Part shown: piece by piece, positions 48,879-59,333 of the stretch
Position numbering within the stretch: position 1 is the stretch's first letter
How the letters are laid out: each line of letters begins with the position of its first letter
Assembly: GCF_000496695.1 (NCBI RefSeq)
Contig: NZ_BAUJ01000004.1
Coordinates: 62,001-126,000 of the forward strand
Direction: 5' to 3'
DNA length: 64,000 nt
DNA from: Vibrio halioticoli NBRC 102217
Lineage (GTDB): Bacteria > Pseudomonadota > Gammaproteobacteria > Enterobacterales > Vibrionaceae
The notes under the pieces: model-generated
Told to the model about the DNA's origin: nothing
Databases searched by the model: none
The model's input: only the letters and a program-made list of their open reading frames with translations
Made by a program: the position numbers and the translations under genes

Positions 48879-49049
48879 ATGGCCGTACAAAAGAGCAAGA
48901 AATCACGTTCAATGCGTGGCATGCGTCGTTCACACGATGCGCTAACTACAGCTGCACTATCTGTAGACGCAACTTCAGGTGAAACTCACCTACGTCACAA
49001 CGTGACTGCTGAAGGTTACTACCGTGGCAAAAAAGTAATCAACAAGTAA
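48879..49049 (+). CDS. rpmF: 50S ribosomal protein L32
   Basis: The protein has 56 residues and reads [19 protein letters not shown] at the start, GETHLRHNV and YYRGKKVI at the end, as in L32 proteins. Zinc-binding cysteines are absent, as in the E. coli form. AAAGGAG is positioned 11 bases upstream. Codon use is highly biased, as expected for a ribosomal gene. Confidence 0.96.
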   Translation: MAVQKSKKSRSMRGMRRSHDALTTAALSVDATSGETHLRHNVTAEGYYRGKKVINK

Positions 49050-49058
49050 GGTTACTTT

Positions 49059-50084
49059 TTGCGAACGATTACCGTTGCACTGGATGCAATGGGTGGGGAT
49101 TTCGGTCCCCATATTACAGTGCCTGCCGCCGTGCAGGCATTGTCTATTTTTCCAGAGCTAAAAGTTATTTTAGTGGGTGACGAATCCGTCCTCATTCCCC
49201 ACCTCTCAACATTGGGATTTTACCCCAATGCACGCATTCACATCGAACATACCGATAAAGTGATTGCAGACACCGATAAACCCTCATCTGTAATGCGCCG
49301 TAGCGCAGGCACCTCTATGCGTCGCGCAATCGATCTGGTTGAAGAGCAGACCGCACAAGCCTGTGTCAGTGGCGGAAATACGGGTGCATTAATGGGATTA
49401 TCTCGCTATCGCCTAAAACTTTTGCCGGGTATAGAACGACCTGCACTGGTTTCTGCATTGCCAACACGCAACGGCGAAAAAGTATGGCTACTTGATCTTG
49501 GGGCGAATGTCTCGGTCAACGCTAACACTTTGTTTCAGTTTGCAGTGATGGGTGCGGCTTTGGCCGAAGAGCATTTACATCGTTCACCGCGAGTGGCGAT
49601 TTTAAATGTCGGTGAAGAAGATATTAAAGGGAATGATCTGGTAAAAGATTGCGCTGAATTACTGCAACAAACAGAATCTATTAATTACATTGGATTTATT
49701 GAAGCAGATCAGCTATTACAAGATGAAGCCGATGTTGTTGTCTGCGATGGATTTGTCGGCAATGTCTGTTTAAAAGCATCTGAAGGGGTAGCCAATCTAT
49801 TCCTAGATAGGTTAAAACATCATATGCTGGCATCCAAGTTTAGAGCTTGGATATCAAAAATTATTTTCTCTGAACTGTTTTCTGAGCTAAAACAACTGAA
49901 CCCCGACCAGTATAACGGGGCAAGTTTGTTAGGATTGCGCGGCATTGTCATTAAAAGTCACGGAAGTGCGGATAAAACTGCTATCATCAATGCAATCATA
50001 GAGGCAGTTCACGAGGTCAAACGTCAAGTACCCAGTCGTATAAGTGACCGTTTGGAAACCGTTTTACTCGAGAGGCAAAATTAG
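49059..50084 (+). CDS. plsX: Phosphate acyltransferase PlsX
   Basis: The protein has 341 residues. The N-terminus [20 protein letters not shown] and [20 protein letters not shown] are diagnostic. It makes acyl-phosphate from acyl-ACP for phospholipid synthesis. The start is TTG at 49059, 9 bases after the rpmF stop, with AAGG 7 bases upstream; no ATG fits. It heads the fatty-acid gene cluster together with rpmF. Confidence 0.94.
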   Translation: MRTITVALDAMGGDFGPHITVPAAVQALSIFPELKVILVGDESVLIPHLSTLGFYPNARIHIEHTDKVIADTDKPSSVMRRSAGTSMRRAIDLVEEQTAQACVSGGNTGALMGLSRYRLKLLPGIERPALVSALPTRNGEKVWLLDLGANVSVNANTLFQFAVMGAALAEEHLHRSPRVAILNVGEEDIKGNDLVKDCAELLQQTESINYIGFIEADQLLQDEADVVVCDGFVGNVCLKASEGVANLFLDRLKHHMLASKFRAWISKIIFSELFSELKQLNPDQYNGASLLGLRGIVIKSHGSADKTAIINAIIEAVHEVKRQVPSRISDRLETVLLERQN

Positions 50085-50089
50085 TCTTC

Positions 50090-51040
50090 ATGTATAGCAA
50101 AATATTAGGCACAGGCAGCTATCTGCCTTCTCAAGTGCGCACCAATGCAGATCTAGAAAAAATGGTTGATACCGACGACGAGTGGATTGTAGCTCGTACT
50201 GGTATTAAAGAGCGTCGTATTTCAGCACCGGATGAATCCGTTGCTGATATGGGCTTTATTGCAGCAAAAAATGCGATTGAGATGGCAGGTATTGATAAAG
50301 CCGATCTTGATCTTATTATTGTTGCCACTACCAGTGGTAGCCATGCCTTCCCATCATCTGCGTGTCAAATTCAAGGAATGCTCGATGTTCCTGGCTGTGC
50401 TGCTTTTGATATAGCGGCAGCATGTACTGGCTTCGTGTATGCGTTGTCAGTAGCTGACCAGCATATCCGTTCTGGAATGTGTAAAAACATTTTGGTTATC
50501 GGTGCTGACGCTCTATCAAAATCAGTAGATGAAATTGATCGCTCAACCGTTATCTTATTTGGTGACGGTGCAGGTGCGGTAGTATTAGGTGCCAGTGAAG
50601 AACAAGGCATCCTATCTACGCATCTTGGCGCGGATGGTCGTTACGGTGAATTACTGAGCCTTGAAATGCCAGTTCGTGGTGGGGAAGTCGATAAATGGCT
50701 GCACATGACGGGCAACGAAGTATTTAAGGTGGCAGTCACTCAGCTTTCTCGTTTAGTTACCGATACGTTGAAAGCCAATAACCTTGAGAAACAAGATTTA
50801 GATTGGCTAGTGCCGCATCAGGCCAACCTAAGAATCATCTCTGCGACAGCCAAAAAACTGTCAATGCCGATGGATCAAGTGGTGGTAACCCTTGACCGTC
50901 ATGGCAACACTTCAGCCGCTACGGTACCGACAGCACTCGATGAGGCTGTACGCGATGGCCGAATTAAGCGTGGCCAGTTGATGTTGCTAGAAGCCTTTGG
51001 TGGTGGTTTCACTTGGGGTTCAGCGCTAGTTAGGTTCTGA
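50090..51040 (+). CDS. fabH: Beta-ketoacyl-ACP synthase III FabH
   Basis: The protein has 316 residues. It has the catalytic Cys in [13 protein letters not shown], the His in [12 protein letters not shown] and the Asn in [13 protein letters not shown]. It starts fatty-acid synthesis by condensing acetyl-CoA with malonyl-ACP. It lies 5 bases after plsX. A strong hairpin with a T-run follows before fabD, which may lower downstream transcription. Confidence 0.95.
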   Translation: MYSKILGTGSYLPSQVRTNADLEKMVDTDDEWIVARTGIKERRISAPDESVADMGFIAAKNAIEMAGIDKADLDLIIVATTSGSHAFPSSACQIQGMLDVPGCAAFDIAAACTGFVYALSVADQHIRSGMCKNILVIGADALSKSVDEIDRSTVILFGDGAGAVVLGASEEQGILSTHLGADGRYGELLSLEMPVRGGEVDKWLHMTGNEVFKVAVTQLSRLVTDTLKANNLEKQDLDWLVPHQANLRIISATAKKLSMPMDQVVVTLDRHGNTSAATVPTALDEAVRDGRIKRGQLMLLEAFGGGFTWGSALVRF

Positions 51041-51062
51041 TAAAAGCGCACATGATTAATTT

Positions 51063-51090
51063 AAAGAAGTGCAACTGCACTTCTTTTTCA
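51063..51090 (+). terminator. Intra-operon hairpin terminator/attenuator between fabH and fabD
   Basis: AAAGAAGTGCA (51063-51073) pairs perfectly with TGCACTTCTTT (51076-51086), followed by TT. The loop is only two bases. It ends 16 bases before fabD and could partly stop transcription from the plsX-fabH side. Confidence 0.7.
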
Positions 51091-51106
51091 ATATTTAGGA
51101 CGAATT

Positions 51107-52030
51107 ATGAGCAAGTTTGCAATCGTATTTCCAGGTCAAGGCTCTCAAAGCCTTGGCATGTTGGCCGATCTTGGCGAGCAATTTGATGTTGTTAAACAAA
51201 CCTTTGCTGAAGCATCAGAAGTCTTAGGTTACGACCTATGGGCACTGATTCAAGATGGCCCAGCAGAAGATTTAAACCAAACTCACCGCACTCAACCTGC
51301 ATTGCTAGCCGCATCTGTTGCGATCTGGCGCGTATGGAATGAGCAAGGTCTTGCTACTCCTGAACTGGTTGCAGGCCACAGCTTAGGTGAATACTCAGCT
51401 TTAGTTTGTGCGGGCGTAATCGATTTCAAACAAGCGATTAAACTGGTTGAACTACGCGGTCAATTGATGCAAGAAGCAGTACCTGCTGGTACAGGCGCAA
51501 TGTACGCGATTATCGGCCTAGCAGATGACGCTATCGCAAAAGCGTGTGAAGAAGCGGCGCAAGGCGAAGTGGTTTCTCCAGTAAACTTCAACTCACCAGG
51601 TCAAGTGGTTATCGCGGGTAATAAAGCGGCGGTAGAGCGTGCGGGCGCATTGTGTAAAGAAGCGGGCGCGAAACGTGCATTGCCTTTACCTGTGTCAGTA
51701 CCTTCGCACTGTGCACTGATGAAGCCGGCGGCGGATCGTTTGGCTGAAGCGCTTAAAGATCTTGAATTTAATGCTCCAACACTACCTGTGATCAACAACG
51801 TTGATGTTGCTGCTGAAACGGATCCTGCAAAAATTAAAGACGCGCTTGTACGTCAACTCTATTGCCCAGTACGTTGGACTGAAGGCGTGGTGAGCATGCA
51901 TGAGCAAGGCGTAGAGAAACTCTTTGAGTTGGGCCCAGGTAAAGTTCTAACGGGTTTGACTAAACGTATCGTGAAAAGCCTAACGGCTGCAGCAGTGAAT
52001 GACACAGCATCACTAGAAGCTGCGAAATAA
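51107..52030 (+). CDS. fabD: Malonyl-CoA-ACP transacylase FabD
   Basis: The protein has 307 residues. The catalytic Ser is in VAGHSLGEYSALVCAG, with FPGQGSQSLGML at the N-terminus and the catalytic His in PVSVPSHCALM. It loads malonate on ACP. It is followed 24 bases later by fabG and probably shares its transcript. Confidence 0.95.
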   Translation: MSKFAIVFPGQGSQSLGMLADLGEQFDVVKQTFAEASEVLGYDLWALIQDGPAEDLNQTHRTQPALLAASVAIWRVWNEQGLATPELVAGHSLGEYSALVCAGVIDFKQAIKLVELRGQLMQEAVPAGTGAMYAIIGLADDAIAKACEEAAQGEVVSPVNFNSPGQVVIAGNKAAVERAGALCKEAGAKRALPLPVSVPSHCALMKPAADRLAEALKDLEFNAPTLPVINNVDVAAETDPAKIKDALVRQLYCPVRWTEGVVSMHEQGVEKLFELGPGKVLTGLTKRIVKSLTAAAVNDTASLEAAK

Positions 52031-52054
52031 GATTCTTAACGGAGACAATAAATA

Positions 52055-52789
52055 ATGAACCTTGAAGGAAAGATCGCATTAGTGACTGGTGCTAGCCGTG
52101 GTATTGGCCGCGCTATTGCTGAGACGCTAGTAGCTCGCGGTGCAACGGTTATCGGCACAGCAACGAGTGAAAACGGTGCGGCAGCTATCAGTGAGTACTT
52201 AGGTGAAAATGGTAAGGGATTGGCACTAAATGTAACAGACCCAGCCTCTATTGAAACAGTGCTAAAACAGATTACGACTGACTTTGGTCCTCTTGATATC
52301 CTAGTGAATAACGCAGGTATCACTCGTGACAATTTGCTAATGCGAATGAAAGATGATGAGTGGACTGATATCATGGATACCAATCTGACTTCAATCTTCC
52401 GTTTGTCTAAAGCCGTTCTACGTGGCATGATGAAGAAAAGATGCGGTAGAATCATAAACGTAGGTTCAGTTGTTGGCACTATGGGCAACGCTGGACAGAC
52501 AAACTATGCAGCAGCTAAAGCTGGTGTAATTGGTTTTACTAAGTCTATGGCGCGTGAGGTTGCTTCTCGCGGAGTAACAGTCAATACTGTAGCACCAGGT
52601 TTTATCGAAACTGATATGACAAAAGCACTAAATGATGAGCAACGTGCGGCAACACTGTCGTCTGTTCCTGCTGGTCGTTTAGGTGATCCTCGTGAAATCG
52701 CAGCTGCTGTGGCATTTCTTGCCTCTCCAGACGCCGCGTATATAACAGGTGAAACATTACACGTCAATGGCGGCATGTACATGGTGTAA
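52055..52789 (+). CDS. fabG: 3-oxoacyl-ACP reductase FabG
   Basis: The protein has 244 residues. It is a short-chain dehydrogenase with the NADPH-binding TGASRGIGRAIAE, the catalytic Ser/Tyr/Lys in NVGSVVG and TNYAAAKAG, and NNAGITRDNLLMRM. It carries out the first reduction in each elongation cycle. Confidence 0.95.
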   Translation: MNLEGKIALVTGASRGIGRAIAETLVARGATVIGTATSENGAAAISEYLGENGKGLALNVTDPASIETVLKQITTDFGPLDILVNNAGITRDNLLMRMKDDEWTDIMDTNLTSIFRLSKAVLRGMMKKRCGRIINVGSVVGTMGNAGQTNYAAAKAGVIGFTKSMAREVASRGVTVNTVAPGFIETDMTKALNDEQRAATLSSVPAGRLGDPREIAAAVAFLASPDAAYITGETLHVNGGMYMV

Positions 52790-52950
52790 TTTTGTGCATT
52801 ATTTGACGTGATATAAGTCAAAAGTGCCATTAAAATCGGGTAAATTAAAAAATTGTGGTTCGACCAGCAAGGATGCCCTTGCAACTTTTTACCTTTTGAA
52901 TAAACTACGCAAAACATCGCATTCAGCGACTTATGTATAGGAAATAAAAA

Positions 52951-53184
52951 ATGAGCAATCTTGAAGAACGTGTAAAAAAAATCATCATTGAACAACTAGG
53001 TGTTGATGAAGCTGAAGTTAAGAACGAAGCATCTTTCGTTGACGATCTTGGTGCTGACTCTCTTGACACTGTTGAGCTAGTAATGGCTCTAGAAGAAGAA
53101 TTCGACACAGAGATTCCTGACGAAGAAGCAGAGAAAATCACTACTGTTCAAGCTGCTATCGATTACGTAACTAGCGCTCAGTAA
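52951..53184 (+). CDS. acpP: Acyl carrier protein
   Basis: The protein has 77 residues and is very acidic. The phosphopantetheine site is the Ser in [13 protein letters not shown]. Codon use is strongly biased. The 161-base gap after fabG probably holds an own promoter, in keeping with the high level of ACP. GGAAATAAAAA precedes the ATG. Confidence 0.97.
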   Translation: MSNLEERVKKIIIEQLGVDEAEVKNEASFVDDLGADSLDTVELVMALEEEFDTEIPDEEAEKITTVQAAIDYVTSAQ

Positions 53185-53192
53185 TTCTCTTC

Positions 53193-53228
53193 TCAGGCGG
53201 TTAATTTCTTTGACCGCCTGATTCTTTA
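53193..53228 (+). terminator. Hairpin after acpP
   Basis: TCAGGCGGT (53193-53201) pairs perfectly with ACCGCCTGA (53113+100 to 53221), followed by TTCTTT. It probably partly terminates the acpP transcript before fabF. Confidence 0.7.
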
Positions 53229-53285
53229 CAGCTTCCTTATCGTTGTATTTCCATCTCTCATTAATCTAACCCCGGAGTAAAAATC

Positions 53286-54536
53286 GTGTCCAAGCGTCGT
53301 GTAGTTGTCACTGGCATGGGTATGTTGTCACCGGTCGGCAACACCGTAGAATCTTCTTGGAAAGCCCTGCTATCAGGTCAAAGCGGTATCTCGAATATCG
53401 AACACTTTGACACCACCGAATTTTCAACACGCTTTGCAGGTCTTATCAAAGACTTTAACTGCGAAGAGTACATGTCTAAAAAAGATGCTCGTAAAATGGA
53501 TTTGTTTATCCAATACGGTATCGCAGCAGGTATCCAAGCTCTAGATGATTCTGGCCTAGAAATCACTGACGAAAATTGCAGTCGCGTAGGCGTAGCAATT
53601 GGTTCAGGTATCGGTGGTTTAGGTCTGATTGAAAACGGTATTCATACTATGAACGCAAAAGGTCCACGTCGAGTGAGTCCATTTTTCGTTCCGTCAACCA
53701 TTGTAAATATGGTTGCAGGTAATCTTTCTATTATGCGTGGCCTTCGTGGTCCTAACATTGCTATCTCTACCGCCTGTACTACAGGTTTGCACAATATTGG
53801 CCATGCGGCTCGTATGATTGCATACGGTGATGCAGATGCAATGGTTGCAGGTGGCTCTGAAAAAGCGTCAACTCCAATGGGCATCGCAGGTTTTGGTGCA
53901 GCGAAAGCTCTATCAACTAACAATGAAAACCCTCAAGCCGCTTCTCGTCCTTGGGACAAAGATCGTGATGGTTTTGTATTAGGTGATGGCGCGGGCATCA
54001 TGGTACTTGAAGAGTACGAATCAGCGAAAGCTCGTGGTGCTGATATCTATTGTGAACTTGTTGGCTTCGGCATGAGTGGTGATGCGTATCACATGACCTC
54101 TCCAAGTGAAGATGGCTCAGGTGGCGCTCTAGCAATGGAAGCCGCTATGCGTGATGCAGGTGTGACAGGTGAGCAAATTGGCTACATCAATGCACACGGC
54201 ACATCGACACCAGCAGGTGACGTAGCAGAACTTAAAGGCGTGAAACGCGCGTTAGGTGATGCAGGTGCAGCTCAAGTACGTGTATCTTCTACTAAATCTA
54301 TGATCGGTCACCTATTAGGTGCGGCAGGTTCAGTTGAAGCTATCATTACGGCATTGGCGCTTCGCGACCAGAAAGTTCCGCCTACAATCAACCTTGATGA
54401 GATTGACGAGCGCGCAGAAGCTCTGGGTATTAACTTAGTGCCAAACGTAGCTCAAGATGTAGAGATGGAATATGCTCTATGTAACTCATTCGGTTTTGGT
54501 GGCACTAACGGTTCATTGATCTTCAAAAAGATCTAA
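53286..54536 (+). CDS. fabF: Beta-ketoacyl-ACP synthase II FabF
   Basis: The protein has 416 residues. The catalytic triad is the Cys in [13 protein letters not shown] and His in [12 protein letters not shown] and [13 protein letters not shown]. It elongates acyl chains and controls the temperature-dependent cis-vaccenate content in E. coli. The start is GTG with GGAG 8 bases upstream. A strong terminator follows. Confidence 0.95.
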   Translation: MSKRRVVVTGMGMLSPVGNTVESSWKALLSGQSGISNIEHFDTTEFSTRFAGLIKDFNCEEYMSKKDARKMDLFIQYGIAAGIQALDDSGLEITDENCSRVGVAIGSGIGGLGLIENGIHTMNAKGPRRVSPFFVPSTIVNMVAGNLSIMRGLRGPNIAISTACTTGLHNIGHAARMIAYGDADAMVAGGSEKASTPMGIAGFGAAKALSTNNENPQAASRPWDKDRDGFVLGDGAGIMVLEEYESAKARGADIYCELVGFGMSGDAYHMTSPSEDGSGGALAMEAAMRDAGVTGEQIGYINAHGTSTPAGDVAELKGVKRALGDAGAAQVRVSSTKSMIGHLLGAAGSVEAIITALALRDQKVPPTINLDEIDERAEALGINLVPNVAQDVEMEYALCNSFGFGGTNGSLIFKKI

Positions 54537-54576
54537 TTAACCTAGCAACCTCAAAGTTGTGAGTTAAAATAGTTTG

Positions 54577-54619
54577 GGTCAGACTCAGTTTCAATCGAAA
54601 CTGGCTCTGGCCTTTTTTA
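54577..54619 (+). terminator. Rho-independent terminator after fabF
   Basis: A long stem with GGTCAGA..CAGTTTC against GAAACTG..TCTGGCC, one mismatch and a 4-base loop, ends in TTTTTT. It separates fabF from pabC. Confidence 0.85.
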
Positions 54620-54644
54620 TTGTCGGTCATCTTTGGAATCAAGC

Positions 54645-55451
54645 ATGTATTGGATAAATGGCGTCGAAAAAGACACGATTTTGGCAAGTGATAGAAGCTT
54701 CAATTACGGTGATGGCGGTTTTACTACCATTCGAACCTTAGATGGAAAACCGCAACATTGGACGGCGCATGTCGACAGAATGCAAGCGTGTTTAACTTTG
54801 TTACAAATTACTCAGCCAGACTGGAACTTGGTCCGTCAATGGGTAGAAAATGCTGCAATTGATAAAGGTATTGCCGGAATAAAACTGCATGTAAGCCGTG
54901 GCTGTGGTGGGCGAGGTTATAGCCCAAAAGGTGTTGATGCGTCGCATGTGACCATTAGTGAATTTGTCTATCCTATGCATTATCAAAACTGGCAGCAGCA
55001 AGGCATTGAGTTAGGGCTTGCTCAACATAAACTTGGCCTGAATCCACTGCTTGCGGGTCACAAACACAATAATCGTTTGGAACAGGTCTTACTGAAAGCG
55101 GATATTGAAGCGCAAGGTTATGTTGATGGTATCGTGCTTGATCTCAATGAGCATGTTGTAGAAACTACTATGGCGAATCTGTTTTGGGTATCAAAAGGGG
55201 TTTTGTATACACCGAGTATCGAGCTTTGTGGTGTTGCGGGAGTAGCAAGACGCTGGATATTAGAAGATGCTGCGCAACGTGACATTCCTGTTGTCATAAA
55301 AAGCATGACTGTTGCACAACTATTAGACGCCGACGAGGTGTTTATGTGTAATTCTCTATTAGGTGTGGCTCCAATCATAAAAATCACCCATAAATGTTTT
55401 CCAATCGGTATAATGACTCGCGATTTCCAGGAGAGGATAAATAGTGCTTAA
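54645..55451 (+). CDS. pabC: Aminodeoxychorismate lyase PabC
   Basis: The protein has 268 residues. It is a fold-IV PLP enzyme: NYGDGGFTTIRTLDG, the catalytic Lys in HKHNNRLEQVLLK and ETTMANLFW. It releases pyruvate from aminodeoxychorismate to give p-aminobenzoate for folate. ATG at 54645 aligns with E. coli PabC; a TTG at 54633 would add four residues. The stop overlaps the mltG start by 8 bases. Confidence 0.92.
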   Translation: MYWINGVEKDTILASDRSFNYGDGGFTTIRTLDGKPQHWTAHVDRMQACLTLLQITQPDWNLVRQWVENAAIDKGIAGIKLHVSRGCGGRGYSPKGVDASHVTISEFVYPMHYQNWQQQGIELGLAQHKLGLNPLLAGHKHNNRLEQVLLKADIEAQGYVDGIVLDLNEHVVETTMANLFWVSKGVLYTPSIELCGVAGVARRWILEDAAQRDIPVVIKSMTVAQLLDADEVFMCNSLLGVAPIIKITHKCFPIGIMTRDFQERINSA

Positions 55452-56460
55452 AAAAATTATAACCCTATGTGTATTGTTGGTTGTGTTAGCCGGTGGTGGT
55501 CTGTTTTATGTATGGAATCAACTGACTAGCTATATGAATCAGCCACTACAGATAGAGGAGCCAACGTTAATCACTATCAAACCTGGCACTTCATTTAATT
55601 CATTATTACGCCGATTAGAGAATAATGACTGGGTGCAGCCAAGTGAGTTTTCACGCTTAGCCAGTCGCGCTCATCCTGAACTGACCAAAGTAAAAGCAGG
55701 CACCTTTGAAATTGGGCCTAATCTAACCCTACAGCAAGCTCTGGTGAGTCTAGTCAATGGCTCACAAGCCGAATTTAGCATCACATTTGTTGAAGGTAGC
55801 ACCTTTAAAGAGTGGAGAGGGCAGTTTGATCGAGCGCCGCACTTAGTTCACAGCACTAAAGATATGAGCGAGGCCGAGATTGCTCAGGCGTTAAATATTG
55901 ATAGAGAAAAGCTCGAAGGGCTATTTTTAGCCGAGACTTATCGTTATACCGTGGGCATGTCTGATCTTGATGTGATGAGACGCGCGCATAACCAATTAAA
56001 CAAAGTGTTAAATGAATATTGGGCGAAACGTCAAGATAACCTGCCATTAAAAACAGCGTATCAAGCGTTGACCTTGGCTTCTATTATCGAAAAAGAAACC
56101 GCAGTGCCTGAAGAGCGTCCATTAGTGTCGTCCGTGTTTGTTAATCGTCTAAAAATAGGCATGCGTTTACAAACCGACCCAACGGTAATTTATGGCATGG
56201 GTGATAAATACCAAGGCAATATTCGTAAGCGAGATTTACAACGACCAACCCCATACAACACTTATACCATTTACGGCCTGACGCCAACGCCTATTGCTAT
56301 GGTTGGTGAAGAAGCGATTGCAGCAGCAGTTAACCCTGATGACAGTAAGTATCTTTATTTTGTAGCGAGTGGTCATGGCGGGCATGTGTTTTCCAAAAAT
56401 CTCAGAGATCATAATCGCGCCGTACAAGCGTATTTAAGAAAATTAAGGGCTCGAAAATAA
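55444..56460 (+). CDS. mltG: Endolytic transglycosylase MltG
   Basis: The protein has 338 residues. It has one N-terminal membrane segment ([17 protein letters not shown]), a LysM-like region ([17 protein letters not shown]) and the YceG catalytic domain with the active Glu in [16 protein letters not shown], plus [12 protein letters not shown] and [14 protein letters not shown]. It cuts nascent peptidoglycan strands as a terminator of glycan growth. The start is GTG, overlapping pabC, so translation is coupled. It shares one base with the tmk start. Confidence 0.93.
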   Translation: MLKKIITLCVLLVVLAGGGLFYVWNQLTSYMNQPLQIEEPTLITIKPGTSFNSLLRRLENNDWVQPSEFSRLASRAHPELTKVKAGTFEIGPNLTLQQALVSLVNGSQAEFSITFVEGSTFKEWRGQFDRAPHLVHSTKDMSEAEIAQALNIDREKLEGLFLAETYRYTVGMSDLDVMRRAHNQLNKVLNEYWAKRQDNLPLKTAYQALTLASIIEKETAVPEERPLVSSVFVNRLKIGMRLQTDPTVIYGMGDKYQGNIRKRDLQRPTPYNTYTIYGLTPTPIAMVGEEAIAAAVNPDDSKYLYFVASGHGGHVFSKNLRDHNRAVQAYLRKLRARK

Positions 56461-57089
56461 TGAAGCAAGGTAAATTCATCGTGGTTGAGGGTTTAGAAGG
56501 CGCAGGTAAAAGCACCGCAATTTCTAAGATCATGTCTCAACTTGCAGCCTCAGGCATTCAAGATATTGTGTCTACTAGAGAGCCGGGCGGAACGCCTCTT
56601 GCTGAAAAAATGCGCGCTTTGGTAAAAGAAGAGCATGAGTCAGAGCAGTTGCAAGACATTACTGAATTGCTGCTTATTTATGGTGCGCGTGTGCAGTTAG
56701 TTGAAACGGTTATTAAACCTGCGTTATCACAAGGGCATTGGGTAGTCGGCGATCGTCACGATCTCTCTTCACAAGCCTATCAAGGTGGCGGTCGTCAAAT
56801 TTCGGCTGACACCATGCAGTCACTCAAACAGATCAGTTTGGGTGAGTTTAAGCCCGATTTAACCTTGTACATGGATATTGAACCTAGCTTAGGTTTAGAG
56901 CGCGCACGAGGCCGTGGTGAGCTTGATCGCATTGAAAAAATGGACATTTCATTTTTTGAACGTGCCCGTGCTCGTTATTTAGAACTAGCGGCTAGCGACG
57001 ATACAATTATCGTGATTAATGCAGGCCAAGACATTGAGCAAGTAGCCTCAGATATCGAATCAGCTCTTCAGCAGTGGTTAGGAAAATAG
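56460..57089 (+). CDS. tmk: Thymidylate kinase
   Basis: The protein has 209 residues. It has the P-loop [15 protein letters not shown], the DR(Y/H)-type motif [17 protein letters not shown] and the LID segment [12 protein letters not shown]. It phosphorylates dTMP for DNA synthesis. The ATG overlaps the TAA of mltG (TAATG). Confidence 0.95.
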   Translation: MKQGKFIVVEGLEGAGKSTAISKIMSQLAASGIQDIVSTREPGGTPLAEKMRALVKEEHESEQLQDITELLLIYGARVQLVETVIKPALSQGHWVVGDRHDLSSQAYQGGGRQISADTMQSLKQISLGEFKPDLTLYMDIEPSLGLERARGRGELDRIEKMDISFFERARARYLELAASDDTIIVINAGQDIEQVASDIESALQQWLGK

Positions 57090-57094
57090 TAGCG

Positions 57095-58057
57095 ATGAAT
57101 AATGTTCAATACCCTTGGTTGCAAGCAACGTGGAATCAGCTGCAATCGAGTTTAGAACAAAGGGTATTGCCCGGCGCTTTGCTCTTTAGTGCAACTAAAG
57201 GTTTAGGTGAAGAGTCAATTATCAATGAACTCGTTAAAGTACAGTTGTGTAAAAACAGCGATGCCGAAGCGTGTGGTTTTTGTCACAGCTGTGAGCTTTT
57301 CCAAGCCGATACTCATCCTGACTTTCATCGAATTATGCCACTGGAAGGCAAAAGCTCTATTTCGGTAGACCAGATCCGAGAGGGGAATCGCTCTGCACTA
57401 GAGTCTTCGCAATTGGGAGGTAAAAGGGTCATTGTGATTCAACCTGCGGAAGCAATGACTGAACAAGCGATGAATGCTTTACTTAAAACGTTAGAAACGC
57501 CTCCTGAAAGTTGTGTATTTATTTTAAGAAGCCACGCGGCTCATCGATTGTTACCCACCATTAAAAGTCGTTGTCAGCTATGGCATATTCCCACACCCGA
57601 TCTCAACAATTATCTGTCATGGTTAGCTGATAACAATATAAGTAAAGTTCCGGAACTTCATTATCAGGTCTGTTTAGGTGCGCCATTAACGTTAAAAGAA
57701 TTTATCGAGAAAGGGCAGGATATCGAGTTTGATGCCACAATTGAGGCACTTGCCGATTTTTTAGAGCAAGAGTTTGCATTGCCTAAAGCGTTTGTAGATG
57801 CATGTGCAACCGAGACTTTAATTAAACTTAACCGTCTCTCTCTTGCGTTAATTGAGCTGCAGAAAAGCTTCTTTGTGACACAAGCGACAGTTGACAGTCA
57901 CACAGGATTAAAGCGATTACAATCCATTGTGGATTATCAGAAAACCTTTGATATGTCTCGCCGCTTGGCAGAGCTTACTGAGCAATTGACCGTACACACA
58001 GGTTTAAATCAAGAGTTATTATTAAGTCAGTGGTTAATTGAAACCAAGATGTCATAG
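57095..58057 (+). CDS. holB: DNA polymerase III subunit delta prime
   Basis: The protein has 320 residues. It belongs to the clamp loader AAA+ family: the zinc site CGFCHSCELFQADTHPDF, then SISVDQIREGNRSA, NALLKTLETPPESCVFIL and SRCQLWHIP. The usual P-loop is degenerate (ATKGLGEES), as expected for delta prime. ATG at 57095 is chosen; a GTG at 57074 would overlap tmk. A terminator follows before ycfH. Confidence 0.93.
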   Translation: MNNVQYPWLQATWNQLQSSLEQRVLPGALLFSATKGLGEESIINELVKVQLCKNSDAEACGFCHSCELFQADTHPDFHRIMPLEGKSSISVDQIREGNRSALESSQLGGKRVIVIQPAEAMTEQAMNALLKTLETPPESCVFILRSHAAHRLLPTIKSRCQLWHIPTPDLNNYLSWLADNNISKVPELHYQVCLGAPLTLKEFIEKGQDIEFDATIEALADFLEQEFALPKAFVDACATETLIKLNRLSLALIELQKSFFVTQATVDSHTGLKRLQSIVDYQKTFDMSRRLAELTEQLTVHTGLNQELLLSQWLIETKMS

Positions 58058-58090
58058 CTTCATCGAGCGGTTCGTTAATCAAGGTTTGTA

Positions 58091-58113
58091 GCGCGCTTAA
58101 TGCGCGTTTTTTT
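58091..58113 (+). terminator. Rho-independent terminator after holB
   Basis: CGCGC (58092-58096) pairs with GCGCG (58102-58106) around TTAAT, followed by seven T. It lies 12 bases before the ycfH start, so it may also act as an attenuator. Confidence 0.8.
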
Positions 58114-58124
58114 ATAGGTGTTAT

Positions 58125-58895
58125 ATGTTTGTAGATTCCCATTGTCATCTTGATAAATTGAATTATCAAGATTTGCATACCAGTGTTGCTGATGTGATAG
58201 CAAAAGCTGAACAAGCTAACGTTAAGCAATTACTCTCCGTTGGCGTGACGTTAGAAGCCTTCCCAAAAATGATGGAGCTTATTGCACCATTTTCGCAAGT
58301 ACATGCTTCAGCTGGGGTTCATCCGTTAGATGTAGAGAGTGATTTTGATTACCAACAGCTGGCCTCATTTGCAAAACATGACAAAGTCGTCGCCATCGGT
58401 GAAACAGGCTTAGATTTCCACTACAAACCCGAGACCAAAGCGTTACAGATTGAACGATTTGAGCAGCAGGTAGAATTGGCTGTAGATGTAAATAAGCCAT
58501 TGATTATTCACACTAGACTGGCTCGTTCTGAGACTTTGTCTATACTCAAACAGGGAAATGCGGAACGCTGTGGTGGAGTGATTCATTGCTTCACCGAAGA
58601 TCGCGCTTTTGCCGAAGCTGCAATGGACTTGGGATTTTATATTTCTATCTCAGGCATCGTTACGTTTCGCCAAGCAACGGAACTAAAAGAAGTGGTAAAG
58701 GCTTTACCTCTCGAACGTTTGCTTATTGAAACTGACTCACCTTATTTGGCGCCCGTTCCACATAGGGGAAATGAAAATCAGCCTGCATATGTTGTTGAAG
58801 TGGCAAGCTACATTGCTCAGCTAAAAGGGATATCTTTGGGAGAAGTTGCTAGTGCAACAACACAGAATTTTGCAGATCTTTTTTTGAGTCGCTAA
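58125..58895 (+). CDS. ycfH: TatD-family metal-dependent hydrolase YcfH
   Basis: The protein has 256 residues. Metal ligands of the TatD DNase family are visible: VDSHCHLD at the start, GETGLDFHY (Glu), PLIIHTRLA and GGVIHCFTED (His), and LIETDSPYLAPVPHRG (Asp). It is cytoplasmic. The family acts as 3'-5' exonuclease or repair nuclease. Position between holB and ptsG matches E. coli ycfH. Confidence 0.92.
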   Translation: MFVDSHCHLDKLNYQDLHTSVADVIAKAEQANVKQLLSVGVTLEAFPKMMELIAPFSQVHASAGVHPLDVESDFDYQQLASFAKHDKVVAIGETGLDFHYKPETKALQIERFEQQVELAVDVNKPLIIHTRLARSETLSILKQGNAERCGGVIHCFTEDRAFAEAAMDLGFYISISGIVTFRQATELKEVVKALPLERLLIETDSPYLAPVPHRGNENQPAYVVEVASYIAQLKGISLGEVASATTQNFADLFLSR

Positions 58896-59143
58896 ATTAG
58901 TTTTTATTGAATTCTACACCACGTGTTTATTTTTCTAGCGTGATTGGTACCTATTTACCAATTATGTTGTTAGTTATGTTTTGTGTTGAAAATCTATGTC
59001 ACAGAGAAGGGATAGGTTAATTTCTATTTAAAAAATAAGTGATATTCAGCGGACAGAGAAAAGATTTTTAAGCGCAAATTAAGTTTTTATTCATTAATTC
59101 AATGTTTTACGTTAATTTTTATGACGAATTTACAATGGGGCTA

Positions 59144-59165
59144 AGTGTGATCTATAGCCACTTTT
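59144..59165 (+). promoter_or_regulatory. Possible CRP site upstream of ptsG
   Basis: AAGTGTGATCTATAGCCACTTT resembles the CRP consensus with a perfect left half (TGTGA) and a degenerate right half. It lies about 170 bases before the ptsG start. Within the 438-base gap 58896-59333 I saw no ORF; it is AT-rich promoter DNA. Confidence 0.4.
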
Positions 59166-59333
59166 AGCAACTTGCATTTTGTGAGGTAAAGAAACTTAAC
59201 AGGCATAGCTATATATTTAGAGACGAAAAATATAATCGGATTCGGTTACGTTTTTAATACAAGGTCTATCATGTTGGCTGCGGGGGTAAGTCGATAGACC
59301 TTAAAAATACTAATAAATTTCAGGAGCATAAAC

